The translations under genes and the position numbers were made by a program. The notes below the pieces were generated by a model. It did not search any database and was not told the DNA's origin. It saw nothing but the letters and a program-made list of their open reading frames with translations. Below are positions 44,985 to 56,630 of a stretch of 64,000 bases of DNA, piece after piece. Within the stretch, counting starts at the first letter, position 1; each line of letters begins with the position of its first letter. The stretch comes from Chaetoderma sp. LZ-2023a (taxonomy: Eukaryota; Mollusca; Caudofoveata; Chaetodermatida; Chaetodermatidae): contig CM067370.1 in the NCBI GenBank assembly GCA_034401795.1, positions 105,317,387 through 105,381,386 of the forward strand, written 5' to 3'.

Positions 44985-46464
44985 CCTACAGCTGCAATCA
45001 GTCCTTCGCTTTTGCCCACTGTGTCTTGCTCTCAGCCGAAATTAGCTTCCTCAGGTCCATTCTTGACTTGACTGTACCGAGACCTGCTTTCTTAAGGTCA
45101 CCTCATAGCACGCTTAGCAGATTTATGCAATGACGTCCTCTCCTTGCTTTGTAGTTGCTGGCTCCGAGTAGGGCGAATTCCAAGGCGCTCTCTGCTGGTA
45201 TCTTTTCTGGCATCCTTAGCACATGGCCAAACATGGACCATCTTTGCTGGGCGACTTACAGACAGCGGCAACGTATTACACATCTTGTATAGTGCATCGT
45301 TGGAAATTATGCTGTCTGGCCATCGGTATCCAGTGATGGTGCATAGGTGTTTGCGGTGACAGGCATCGAGTTTGTCTAGAGCTGCCTTTGGAACTGCCCA
45401 GCTGTTACAGTTATACAGCATCAAGGATACACAGGTTGCATTGTATAAACATAGCCTCTTTATCAAGGGCATCTTTGATCTACGAATCCATAGCTTCCAG
45501 ATCGACTGGAAAGCTATGTTCCCCATGACGCAGCGTGCAGAAATGTCAGCAGTACAGCAAAGCAGTGAGCCCAGGATTTTACTTTTCTTCCATGGTTCGC
45601 CACCACGAAGTGGGTCGTCATTTTCTATAGTTTCATGCTTTGTCGATAGGTATATGTGGGTGAACTCTGTTTTGGATTCATTCATAAAGGAGATTCTCAA
45701 TTTTTAGTTTGCTTGCAGCTATTGGGAGAAGTTCGTCAAGGGGTTTCTTTTCCTCATCTTTGAAGTCCACATTGTCGGCATATTCCGTCTCTAGTGGCAT
45801 GCCCAGTATTGACACTGGGGGTGGGGGTTGGGGTTTTTTTTTTTTGGTCTTGTGGAACTTTCCCGCACAGATTTCAATGCACCAGCAAGGTAGCAGGTGA
45901 AAAGCACCTGAAATAGACCATCTCCCTGTGGGGAGCCAATTGATGTCTCAAACTCTACAGACTTCACTGACTTGACTCATACTCTCAGCTTGGTGTCTGC
46001 ATGCAGTAGTCTCACTAGTCGTAGCTCATTTTCATTGCAACTGGCCTGGCGTAGTACATCTAGGATCTTTGAGCGCTTAATTGTGTCGAAGGCTTGTGAC
46101 ATGTCAATGTCCATTTTGTGGAAATCCCAGTGTTTGAACATGACTACCGACACAAGCATGCGTTGAGCCCATACAATGTCTGCGCAGCTGCGTCCACGTT
46201 TGAAGCCATTTTGACATGATCCGTTGAAGTAATCGATCTTGTCTCGGATGCGGCAAAGAGTAACATTGGATAGGATTTTCCGTATACTGTTGAGGAGCAC
46301 AATCGGCCGCATTGTACACATTAGTGACCGACTTCGATTTTCTGTACAGAGGTACATCCTTTTAATTGCGACATCAGCTAACGTGTGACATTTCATATAA
46401 ATGACCTCATACTCTAGCGCAAGATCGCATTCCTCCATTATTGTCTTAAACATACAGCATTGCC
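44985..46464 (-). pseudogene. LINE (non-LTR) retrotransposon, reverse transcriptase to 3' end
   Basis: On the minus strand, reading down from 46464: RPIVLLNSIRKILSNVTL (RT block before motif A), DIDMSQAFDTI (motif A), a stop after ADTKLRV, then VEFETSIGSPQGDGLFQVLF (motif B), LETEYADNVDF (motif C, YADN rather than the common YADD), and IAASKLKIENLLYE with a stop. A further open part (45700-45098) has ISFMNESKTEFTHIYLSTKH, ILGSLLCCTADISARCVMG and LMLYNCNSWAVPKAALDKLD. The 3' tail is near 44985. At least two stops and a poly-C/poly-T insertion break it. The 5' part, including any endonuclease, is missing and the text ends exactly where DIRS-2 begins. The clade is not assigned. Confidence 0.85.
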
Positions 46465-46477
46465 TTTCTACTTCGAA

Positions 46478-46635
46478 TAATACTTACCAGATGTACTATT
46501 ATGATAATGTCTATTATCTAGTCTAGCTCAAAATAAACAATTAAAACTCCGCACTGTCCTGGTCCTGCCCATACTGTGTCCGGGAATACCATAGCCGCAG
46601 GTACCGAGTCAATTCCCAATCACAGTCAGATTCGT
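46478..46635. repeat. DIRS-2 left inverted terminal repeat
   Basis: Begins TAATACTTACCAGATGTACT and ends CACAGTCAGATTCGT. The reverse complement is at 58270-58427. The 13 bases outside it (46465-46477) are unique to the left end and are copied in the ICR. Confidence 0.94.
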
Positions 46636-47194
46636 GTATTTTGCGCTCTTGGAAAGTCACATGTTTTGTTAGCTCAGAATTGTGCAATTTTAAGCGGATT
46701 TAAGCTCGTTATTCGTGAATCATCGTTGGCTTCATGGAGGAAAAAGGAAAATCATCACAGGGGCAGGTTGTATCAATCTAGAATTTATACATTCGTGCCA
46801 TAATGACTGTTTGAAATTTCCTTAAATTGGCACATTATTCTAAAATGGTAGCCATTGTTGGAGTCGCTCTGTACCCGTTAACTCTTTAGTTTTAATCCGG
46901 GTACTCGGTTAATTTCTCTTGCGACTCGGTTCCTTCCAAGATGGATGCGCCCTTAGCCAAGATGGCGGTGCCCATGATTAATATTTCGCTTGGCTTGGCG
47001 TGTCTATGCACTCCGTTTTACGCCAATTTTTAGCGCTCACTTCATTGTCTAGGGTGTTTGTAGCGATCAGCGTTTATTTCTTGGCTGTTTTAACGTTAGT
47101 TAACTTCCAAGTTGTGTTTATTAATTTTCACTCAAAAAAGTTTCAAATATTTCCTGCCTAAAGGCTTGATTATCATTAATTTAAGAGAAAGTTA
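46636..47194. other. DIRS-2 leader between inverted repeat and gag
   Basis: About 560 bases without a convincing gene. It carries AAGATGG words twice (46936-46970). It probably includes the promoter and 5' untranslated region of the element. Confidence 0.5.
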
Positions 47195-47248
47195 ATGTTT
47201 CTAAGTAATTCTATTTTACAATCAAGTCAATTGTGCGTATTGCTCGTC

Positions 47249-49032
47249 ATGGCTTGTCATGTGCAGCGTTTTAATTCTTCTCTGTGTTCGCAGAAAGCCA
47301 AAAACCAGGACGCATTGTGCCACAAATGCAACAGGTTCATGAAGCGCAAGTACTCAGGCCATCATTGTGTGGCTTGCGCTAAGTGCAAGGTGGGAAGTCC
47401 CTGTGATGTGTGCGCCAAGTGGTGGCGGAATTCGATTGTAATTGTCGTGCGCGCTTGGAGAGGATCGCGAGGGACAAGGCGGCCAAGCTGGATCAGGCGT
47501 CGATGAGAGGAATGGAAGGTCGTCTGAATGAACGTATGGATTCAGCACTGGGCGTATGGGCGGCCCAGTTCAAGGCAATGTTTGAGTCATTGCAGTCCAC
47601 GATCCCGACTATGCAGGCTGGTGCAGAGCAACCTTTAGGTGGTCCGGCTAGTTCTGCGGAGGGACGAGCACCTGTCCCTTCTCTGACCTTAGCTCAAGAG
47701 CCGACGGCGGAGGAGGAAGATCTTCTAATGGAAGATTCCGGCAAGCCGGATATCTCGCTGACGGCTATGCTTAGTACATCCCAGGGATCTCCCTCGGGAT
47801 TTGTACGGGTTTGCCAAGCGGGTGGTGATGTCGACGTTCCGTCGGACATTTTCCACCCGGATTTCGTGCAACCCATGTCGGTGGAGCCGTGTTTTACGGT
47901 TCCTAGCGGTATCCCGGCGGCGTTAGGTGCGGCTCCTCTCGGAATGCCGGCACCTACCGTAGTAAATGCGGCTGTGGTCCCGGCTCCCGTGCTGGAGTCG
48001 ATAGACTGCGGTGAATCCGTGTCCGGCAATTCGTTGGACACAGGTGCCGCTAGTAGTCGGGCTATGGACGCGGCTCATGTTGGCAGAAGTGCGGGCCATA
48101 GCTCTCAGCATGGATCGTCGGTGGCCTACTCATCCAAGGGTGAGAAGGAGGATGAAAACGGTAGTCCATTGATGGACGAATCCACTTTCTGCACCGAAGC
48201 TGAATGGGTGCAGGTCCTTGGATGGATGTCCGACCGTCTCGGGTTGGCATCGGATCTAGGATCTCAGCGCGATCCGGCGATGGAACGGATGTCAGAGCGA
48301 GCGGCTAGCGCTCTGTCAAGTGGCTCTTCGGCCATGCCGACGCTCCCTTTGAACACACATACTTCCGACATGTTGGAGGTTGCAGCATATCGTCTGGTTC
48401 AGCCAAGTATGCGTTGCCCAAGGCCCCGAAGGGGATAAGGAGTATCCTGAGCAGGCCTACCATCAGTATGCCCGGGTTCCACGGATTTCCGTCAGGGAAC
48501 CATAGGCGCTGAATAGGCCGTTGGCTGGAAAATCTAAAGGGCGTTCTCGTCCTTTAGTTTCCCAAGCCAATAAAGATCCGTTCAATGAGCTGACGCTCAT
48601 TGAAGATGCGGCGAGGGCAGCCATGTCTGTGCTCTCGCACGGCTGTACCGTCCTGCAGGGTATGCTGACCTGCGCGGCGGAAGGTGGACAAGTGCCAGAG
48701 GCTGCTCCCGGAGTTGTTCGGGACACCATGCGCTTGTCCCAAGATTGCCTGGCCAGGGTGATCACCAGATTGTTGGCAGAGCGACGGAGAATGGTTCTCG
48801 ATTGTGTAGAACCAGGACCTGAGATGAGGGATGCGTTATCTTCTGCGCCTTTCATTGATCCAGGCTTTTTTCGGCGGCTCGGCACGACTAGCCTTATCCA
48901 AGGTCGCGTCAGTGGTTGCTGAACAGGAAGTAGTCGGAAAGTCGTGGAAGTTGACTAAGAGGACACAGCCGCAGCAGTCCTATAAACAGCATCAGCACGA
49001 GCAGCAGAGGCAGCGCCAAAGATCGCCCTTCC
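47249..49032 (+). pseudogene. DIRS-2 gag, frameshifted and cut by hAT
   Basis: ATG at 47249 opens MACHVQRFN. The Cys/His motif is at 47317-47424: CHKCNRF, GHHCVACAKCKVG and CDVCAKW. Near 47425 the frame shifts to AEFDCNCRARLERIARDKAA. The following long middle (to 48438) is rich in Ser, Pro, Gly and Ala, typical of DIRS gags. A stop at 48436-48438 and a return in another frame (48521, SKGRSRPLVSQANKD, LTLIEDAARAAM) mark a second break, and a third near 48868 leads to GGSARLALSKVASVV and a Gln-rich stretch. The frame is cut at SPF by the hAT at 49033 and resumes after 54271. It would package the element RNA, by analogy with other gags. Confidence 0.85.
49025..49032. repeat. hAT target-site duplication, left copy
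   Basis: GCCCTTCC directly before the left terminus AGCCCTCAAAATTT. The identical octamer is at 54264-54271. Confidence 0.93.
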
Positions 49033-49126
49033 AGCCCTCAAAATTTCAAATATTTGCGAGACCCATTTTTGGGTCCCGTGTTTTCAGGTCTGCATAACCA
49101 ATTGTTCGGTTGCGCAAAATCAGTTT

Positions 49127-49159
49127 GCGTAACCAATTGGTTGCGCAAATTGGTTACGC
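49127..49159. promoter_or_regulatory. Subterminal inverted repeat of the hAT element
   Basis: GCGTAACCAATT and AATTGGTTACGC are perfect 12-bp inverses separated by 9 bases (GGTTGCGCA). A related half, CATAACCAATTG with TTGCGCAAAA, lies 30 bases outward at 49093-49119. Repeated short sites near the ends of hAT elements commonly bind transposase; that role here is inference. Confidence 0.55.
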
Positions 49160-51264
49160 CATTTTTTATACAAACCTGCTTTATCTGAGATATTTCATCT
49201 GTATATTAAGTTAATAATGAATTTAAAGTGCATGTTGCTGAATTATCATTAACATATACCGATTACAGCATGGACTTATCCGCCAATTAACTAATTTACA
49301 GATAAAATATGTTTTAAAAAACATGGTTTCATAAAAAATCATTATCTGGTCAAATGGCATCCGCCGCATGTGAATTCACGTGACCTCATGGTCAATTAAT
49401 GAAACATGATGTTTTCTTGATGATGATGTGGAGCATGGACAAATACACACTGACAGTAGCTAGGATCTATGAATGTAACATTTTAATTTAACAGATAAAC
49501 TCTTAAAGTTAAAACATAGCTGTCTCTACAAACCAACTGAAACTCAAGGAGAATATATTGTGAGACTCACTCAACATGAACAATGAGTAACTTACATGTA
49601 GTACATACTGTAATGCTAGGAATATTGATTCGTAATTACCAATCTTTATAAAAGACACATGGATCTGAACTAAGTCTGTTAAGAATATTTGTTGCTAAAA
49701 TCAGAGCAGACGCCGAAATAATGGATATTATATGCATGCACGAAAAACGGCTTGTTTAATGTTTCAACTGTCAGGTTGTATGGACATTATTGGCTCAGCT
49801 GCTATACATCATAATAATAGTTTTCTTCAATCATTGAAATGAACCAATAATTATAGCTTCCAGTCAACTTAATTTCAAAATATTCAACACTATACAGCCT
49901 ACCTGTATAGGTCCTTTGAAAATGAACAAGTACTTATAGAATCTCATGGATATATATGATTATAACAAAGCAACACCAGTAACTTTATTGTAATCACTTA
50001 ACCCCTGAAGACTAGCACGACTCAAGATATGCCAACTTCTTGGTGATCTAAGAAAGATTATGACATGTGTTGAATATTTATATTTTTGGTAGCAACATAT
50101 TCTAGTCAAAGTAATTTCACAATATTCAACACCCTACCTGTAACCAGTACCTGGCAGCGATCAGTAATGAGTATGGATGGTGGCATTGAACTTCAGGTAA
50201 TTCAGTTTTATGCTTGAGAAAACCAAGTTTGAATTGACCAAGTAATTAGAATCGAGCATGATGAAGACCGAAGGAACAGACATAAACTGAAAAGCCACTG
50301 AGTCAGGTAAGTACAAGGTAAGTACACAGGTATTGTAAGTAGGCTATCTAACAATAACAATAACTAATAATAATTAACAGTAACTGAATTAGTATTACTA
50401 ACTCAAAACATATGATAACTAACATGATTACTAACTCAAAACATATGATAACTAACATCTATTCTAACATTAACAATCACTAGATAACTTTAGAATGACA
50501 TGGCATGATGGGTTAAATAGTTATACTATCTTGTAACTTTTAATGCTTTTGTTTCTGTACAGTACTGCTGCATGATTCCTGAGTTATCTCCACAGTCTAT
50601 TAATCGAGGGATCCATTTCTAGCTATGCTCCGTCCATTTCTAACTAATTATATAGCCCCCCACACTTTGCCCGTGTTTGGATCGATTGAACCCTGAATTC
50701 CCAGAATACCAATATTAAGGTTACCTGGTAACTAACTAACTATACAAGTGAGTAGAGTTGTTGAATATTTGAGACTAATTTGACTGGGTGTTGTTGCTAC
50801 CTATGGCAGCAACAGTGACTGCCCCGTCAAATTACTTTGAAAGTATTCAACATGTTGATTAAATATTAAATCCATCTCATGATCAGACATACAATTCATA
50901 CACCTGACAAACTATCCCAACTTCATGATTGATGGAGTATTGTGATTCAGGTTGTCTGGCAGAGCCGCAGTTATGATTGTGATGTCAACCTAATGGGTGC
51001 ATGTATATGTGAGATAATTAATTATGACAATTCAGTAACAGATTGGATTCATCCATTGATTTGCAGATGTAGACAGGTAGTGAAGGAAATTTGTGAAAAT
51101 TTACCATTGAAATGACTTGCTCAGTTATCGAGCCAGTCATTCCAGTGGTACGCCATCTAAAATATGAATTATTTCATTCCCTATTGTTTCTCTTGTTAAT
51201 TAGGATTTCCCCATCAACACAGATTTTAAACCTATTTCTAGCCAGTTTAATCACCATTAAATTG
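49160..51264. other. Non-coding 3' part of hAT with nested small repeats
   Basis: A half hairpin-B copy (49860-49890), a degenerate one (50065-50145), a 32-bp duplication (50394-50425 and 50427-50458, ATTACTAACTCAAAAC to GATAACTAACAT), an E-family left end (50609-50665), hairpin-B (50758-50852) and a remnant hairpin-A (51090-51155). No coding sequence was recognised. Confidence 0.6.
50758..50852. repeat. Hairpin-B element inside the hAT
   Basis: GTTGTTGAATATTTGAGACT at the left, GTTGCTACCTATGGCAGCAA at the centre, and CGTCAAATTACTTTGAAAGT, ATTCAACA at the right. Confidence 0.85.
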
Positions 51265-53698
51265 TTAATCAGTATCCTTATCGCCATTAGCTGAATCACT
51301 GTGACTTTCTATGTCCTCTGAGCTAACCACATCAACGTCAGAGTCACTGTCAATACGCAGGTACTCTTCACCTGCCAAAAGTGAGTTTTGCAAAGATCCG
51401 GTGAATGGTGTAGGAATGAAAACATCATCTGTCTGAGGCTGTACACTGGCACATGCAGGTCTTTTGTGTTTCATTGCCGTTTTATACCGTCCACGTTTAG
51501 AGCAGTCACTCATGTACATATTGATGGCTTTTTCCACCAGTTTATGCTCATAGTCGCTGTCCAGCTCATTCATCACCGGTAGATTAACACGTAATAGAAG
51601 CAGATCATCAAGTGCATCCTTGCTCAGTGACAATCTACTGTCTGTTAAGATCCGGCCCGTCATGCTAAAGCCACGTTCAACAGTTGAAGATGACCATGGA
51701 ATGGCCAGACATAGTTCCACCAGCAGATGGAAATGCTGATACTGAGGAGAGTGATGAGTGAATAGAGTTCGCCACAGCCCTACTTTGCTCTTAAACTGCC
51801 AATATTTCATGCCTACAAGACTTAAGCCTCCTGAACTCATACATTGCCAAGTCAACCTTGTAGCCATGAAATGATAGTGAATCATTGAAGTGTTGACTAA
51901 GCTTCCTTATTTGGTCGACTCCATAATGTGGATCATCATAATCCCACAGAGTGTGGTCACAAATTCCCATTGCTTTGAAGATGTCTTCAGTGTCTGTAAA
52001 TGAATGAAACTGTGTATCGAGTGAGGTGGAGATAGCTGGTAGTAATGTTTCCTTGATCTTTGCTACAGCCCGCTTTCCTTGAGCAACACGCAGAAGCTTG
52101 TATTCTTCTGTATGTACATTCGTCAGGTGTTCAATCCATTGTTTCTGTTTTGCTGACATTTGATGTTTCTCCTTAAATGCCAGAGTTACTGGAAGGTTTT
52201 GTGGCTTTAGCAGTAATGGTAACTGATTCTTCATCTTCTTCTGCTTCAAATGGCAAGTCAACACTTTCCTCGGCGAGTTTGGACAGTTTTGCTTTAGTTT
52301 GTGCGATTGAATCAATAATGTCTGTTATAAGCGAGGTTGGCATTTGCATAACATATGACAAATATTTCGTGAAGCCCTTGCCGGTAGAAGTGGAGGGAAG
52401 CCAGGTATTCATAGGACTTAAAAATACTGAGATAGCCCTTAAGCTTAGCAGCATCTACAGCTTTACAGGCACCAGGATTTTCTATCATGTTCTCTGTATA
52501 TAAACACAATGGCAGTAAATTTGTCATCATTGCTTTCACTGCACGATACTTATGATTTTGGAAGCGTGTTCCATGTGCTTTGACAAAAGCAACACATGTG
52601 AGACCTAATCTGAGTGCAATAGCTGTTAATATACGCTTGGCTTTACCACTATTCCGGAACATATAGTAAATTTGGATCATCACTTCATCTATTTTCTGAA
52701 AAGCATTGTTAGATGTAAATGCATCTTTAATTGCCAGTTCAAGGCAGTGATTAGCACAATGAATTAATAACAACCATGGGCGGTCATCGTTGGTTTTCAT
52801 GGTGGTACATACACCATTGAATTTACCCAGATTCACACTAGCACCATCTGTACAAACGCTAACCATTAACACTGAATCTTGTTGTGGTCATATTGTATGT
52901 TTCTAGAAATGCACTACAATAAGCTTTTTTTACAGCTACTGAGTCTTCTCCACCATAGTCAGTCATGTGCTGACATTTCATTAAGAGTTCCACCGGGTGA
53001 CCATTTATCACTACTTTGGCATAAACTAGTTCCTTTTCGGTACCCATCTTCCTCGCCTGTGATCCATCCATCATTCCTGAGAAGAAGTTTGTGTTCTGTA
53101 GGATTTCCTCCAAATCTTTTCGCATAGTATCAGCCAAGAATGATATAATTTCTCTGCACGCATCATCTGTGTCTTTTCCAGAGACAAATGTAACGGAATT
53201 GTGCATTTGTAACTTTATTAGACTACCGAAATCTGAGCAAGGTTTTTCATGAACAGCAATGAACAATGCGGTATTAAATATGTGCTTATAGCATGTTCTC
53301 GAGTTATCTTTTATGAACTGATCAATTGGAACACTTGGCCGTTTTAGTGGATCAGTTTTAGATGTGGAAGCTGTTTCAGCATTTTTTTAGAATTTCTGTT
53401 TAGCCCAATCATGTAGTCCTCCTGATTTACAATGTCTTGCAATATTGTTCCTATGGATATATTCCACACCATCAACATAATTTACAATACCATTCAGAAC
53501 AGGCCCCTTTAAATTTCTACGTCTTGCCTCTTGGCGAATGTCATTTAAGTTCGCACTACACACCTTGCAAGTTAACTTCACTATGCAGCCACTATCATTA
53601 GTTTCAGCAAGAAAATCATCTTTATAGTCCCATTTATTAAAAGTTTTTAACTGAAGAAGCGTTGCATGCGATTTTGTAGGCTCATCTTTAACGTTCAT
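51265..53698 (-). pseudogene. hAT transposase, broken by frameshifts
   Basis: Reads downwards from an ATG at 53696-53698. The N-terminus (MNVKDEPTKSHATLLQLKTF) leads to a Cys/His stretch LTCKVCSANL and YIHRNNIARHCKSGG, which looks like a diverged BED/zinc-finger DNA-binding domain. The catalytic half has SGMMDGSQARKMG, CTDGASVNLGKFNGVC and HCANHCLELAIKD, matching the DDE region of hAT transposases of the ZNF862-like type. The C-terminus holds PWSSSTVERGFSMTGRILTD and SLSKDALDDLLLLRVN, the hAT dimerisation domain, then an acidic tail. A stop lies after WAKQKF (53387-53389). Frameshifts occur near 52865, 52320-52450, 52180-52310 and 51800-51880. The protein is not functional as it stands. Confidence 0.9.
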
Positions 53699-54263
53699 TG
53701 TGATACAATTGACTATTTAAGCCTCTGATATATATTATAACTCTGGTAAATTTACGTACGGAACTCAAAATCTAGCAGATGACAAATGCATGTCTTCCTA
53801 TGTTATATCGGTATCCAGAATCGCGGAATCGCGTATATAAAATAATACATCGGGAACATTCTACCACTAAGCAGAATTAGTAATATCCATCGGCCCGGGA
53901 ACATGTTTGTGTTTTATTTCCAATTACCGGGAACTTCGGATATAAGAAGAAGTTACCGCTTAGATCGTTCTCAGGCCGTGAAAAAATTCATATTGATTAC
54001 CATTGCGTTGACTAAGGTATGATATTATTCTAAGCATATATTTGTGTATACATAATGCAAATTCTGAGCGGTAAGTGGCCTAAATCGATCGCTAAATACC
54101 ACTTAATTTGATAAATCGCTATGTGTGATGTGCCTCGGCCATAGCCAGCTGACGGTTGCACGTACTTGCATGCAACGGTTTATAATTGAACAGTCCGTTG
54201 TTGATGCTTAACGTGTAGCGAGACTAGTTCCCGGCCTAGGTAGTAATGCAAATTTTGATGGCT

Positions 54264-54480
54264 GCCCTTCCGTCCTTCTGGCCGTGATGGCCATCGGGCA
54301 TCCGGATCTCAGGGACCTGGCCGTTTGTCCTCATACAAGTCCTCTAATAAGAGGCCGTATGAGGATGACAGGAAGGGTGGCGGTTCGGGCCGCAGCGGAT
54401 ACCGTAAGGATAACCGTGGTGGCGTTTCCGGACCGTCATATTCCAAGAAGCCGCGGGGTGGCCATGGAGGCCGGTCCTGA
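54264..54480 (+). pseudogene. DIRS-2 gag C-terminus, after hAT
   Basis: The first 8 bases are the right copy of the GCCCTTCC duplication. The frame continues PSGRDGHRASGSQGPGRLSS, then a basic Gly/Arg/Lys-rich tail (KRPYEDDRKGGGSGRSGYRK) and ends GGHGGRS with TGA at 54478-54480. Such a basic tail would suit RNA binding. It is in the same frame as the last gag segment left of the hAT. Confidence 0.85.
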
Positions 54481-54551
54481 CGGATTTCCGGTCACGAACA
54501 AAGGGAGTCGAGAATCTTCACCCAAGCGATTTAGCGTCTTATCGTGCAAAC

Positions 54552-56630
54552 TTGACCGCCAGCTGTGTGCAGATTCCTACCGTCGGAGGCAGACTTCAAC
54601 TGTTCTCAAGCCAATGGGAACAGGTCGTGCGAGATTGTTTAGTCTGTCAGTGGTTAAGAAACGGCTACAAACCGGACTGGCTCATCCGTCAATCGTTAGT
54701 TCTGTTAACATCGACTCCAGTGTGGACTCCCATTCCAAGGGAATCCAATCGTCTAGATGCCATCTGTTCAGAAATAGAATCTCTTCAGCAGAAGAACGCG
54801 TTTCCTCTAGTCCGCAATCAGTCATCCCTAGGCTTCTATTCGATGATGTTCCTCGTTCCGAAACGTACCGGAGGATGGAGACCAATTCTCAATCTCAAAC
54901 CGTTGAACAAATTTATTCTTTCTCCCAAATTTCAGATGGAGACTGTAGCAGCGGTGATGACAGGGCTGAGAAAAGGCATGTGGGCAGTGTCGATAGATCT
55001 GAAGGATGCTTATTTTCATATTCCAATGTCAATTCCTTTTCAGAAATACCTTCGCTTTGCATTCCAAGACAATGTTTGGGAATTCAATGCGCTTCCATTC
55101 GGCCTGACCACAGCACCGAGGGTCTTCACCAAAGTGGTTCTCGCCATGACTTCTTATCTTCGCAGGAGAAACATATCTGTTCATACTTACATAGACGACT
55201 GGCTGCTGAAGGCGGGGAATCCAGTCACTCTGCGCAACAATCTACAGGTAGTCCTAGCCTTACTAAAGGATCTAGGATGGATTGTGAATCTAGAGAAATC
55301 AGAATTGACTCCATCCCAAGAGTTTGTTTATCGGGGAATATTTTTCAATCTCAGGGACGGTGTAGCTTTTCCGACGGAGAACAGAGTCAAGAGCCTGATT
55401 GCAGTTCTGGAGTCAGTTTCTCTAGGAGCCTATCTGACGGCGAGCCAATTTCTCAGAATACTGGGTTTACTAGTGTCTCTGGAGAAAGTGGTTCCTTATG
55501 CGGCACTCAGGCGCAGGGCGATTCAGATGTATTTAATGTCATTCTGGTCTCAGAGAACGGATCCGTTATCTCTGAGGATACCAGTAAAAGAACCATTGAT
55601 ATTCCACCTTCAGTGGTGGTTATCAGAACAGAATCTCCTGCGAGGTGTTCCTCTACAACCTCCTCAACCACAGATGTCCATCTTCACAGATGCATCGACA
55701 ACGGGTTGGGGAGCGGTATTGGACGATCAGTCAGTGTCAGGGGAATTGGATAGGATCAATGCGCAGAAACATATCAATGTTCTCGAATTATTAGCAGTGA
55801 CATTAGCACTTCGAAAGTTCGAGAGCTTAATCTGAGACAAAATTGTTCTAGTGAGGACAGACAACTCAACAGTGGTGTCTTATTTAAACCGCCAAGGCGG
55901 GACGAGATCACCGGAGTTGTGCATGATGATTTGGAACCTTCTGCTGTGGTGCCAAGAGAGGAATGTTATTCTTCGGGCAGCACACATTCCAGGAAGACTG
56001 AACATCTTAGCGGATGCTCTCAGTCGAAGGACGGTTTGTCGTCCGATGGAATGGCAGCTCAACCAATCGGTAGCAGAGGTTCTATTCAAACAATGGGGCA
56101 AGCCAAATGTGGACCTGTTTGCGATGTAACAAAACGCAAAGATGGTCACATGCGTGTCACCGATCCCGGACCCGCTAGCTCTAGCGGTAGACACACTGGC
56201 GATAAGTTGGAAGGGAATGTTCGCGTATGCGTATCCTCCAACGATACTCATCCCAAAAGTTCTGGCAAAGATAAGAGAGGGTATGTGCCAAGTGCTACTG
56301 ATCGCCCCTTATTGGCCAGGCCGATCATGGTTTACAGATCTGCTGGACCTTCTGGTCTGCAATCCAATCCCTCTTCCAGACAGAAGAGATCTAATCTCTC
56401 AGAACAGGGGTCTGTACTTCCATGACAGACCAGAAATGTTCAAATTGACTGCATGGATGTTATCAAGCAGCGTGCAATTAATGGTGGCTTTTCTGAGCAA
56501 GCAGCGAAGTTTGTCGCTTCAGCCAGAAGAGGTTCAACCACTAAAACATATAATTATAGAATCAACAAATTTGCAGAGTGGTGTAAGGGAAGAGATATCG
56601 ATCCCTTTTCTGCATGTGTTCAACACGTAG
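54552..56630 (+). pseudogene. DIRS-2 reverse transcriptase-RNase H, two in-frame stops
   Basis: One frame runs from upstream of 54552 to 56630. RT blocks: FYSMMFLVPKRTGGWRPILN, AVSIDLKDAYFHIPM (motif A), NALPFGLTTAPRVFTKVV (motif B), VHTYIDDWLLK (motif C, YIDD), then LGWIVNLEKSELTPSQ. RNase H blocks: IFTDASTTGWGAVLDD, INVLELLAVTLALR, RTDNSTVVSYLNRQGG, and AAHIPGRLNILADALSR. A TGA at 55833-55835 splits RNase H and a TAA at 56127-56129 follows VDLFAM. The frame then goes on as VSPIPDPLALAVDTLAI and LLIAPYWPGRSWFTDLL. Its last 178 bases overlap the recombinase gene in another frame, as is usual in DIRS elements. All core RT residues are present. Confidence 0.93.

Larger units (their letters stand above)
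49033..54263 (-). mobile_element. hAT DNA transposon (5,231 bp) inside DIRS-2 gag
   Basis: The left end reads AGCCCTCAAAATTTCAAAT and the right end, complemented, AGCCATCAAAATTTGCATT, giving a terminal inverted repeat AGCC(C/A)TCAAAATTT. The 8-bp duplication GCCCTTCC flanks it, the length usual for hAT. The transposase runs on the minus strand. The gag frame is restored if the element and one octamer are removed. About 2.2 kb at the 3' side of the transposase is non-coding and has collected hairpin-B and E-family copies. Confidence 0.95.

Noticed and set aside
46636-47194. Possible host promoter with AAGATGG words
   Set aside because: The stretch lies inside DIRS-2 between its inverted repeat and gag, so it is better explained as the leader of the element.
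47694-48250. Minus-strand open frames of 60-115 codons
   Set aside because: They are shadows of the GC-richer DIRS-2 gag middle region.
54284-55753. 489-codon plus-strand open frame, the longest in the window
   Set aside because: It overlaps the DIRS-2 reverse transcriptase in another frame. All RT and RNase H motifs are in the frame beginning near 54552; this one is Ser-rich with no domain.
55880-56425. Open frames on both strands over RNase H and linker
   Set aside because: The conserved RNase H text RTDNSTVVSYLN and ADALSR is in a different frame; these have no motif.
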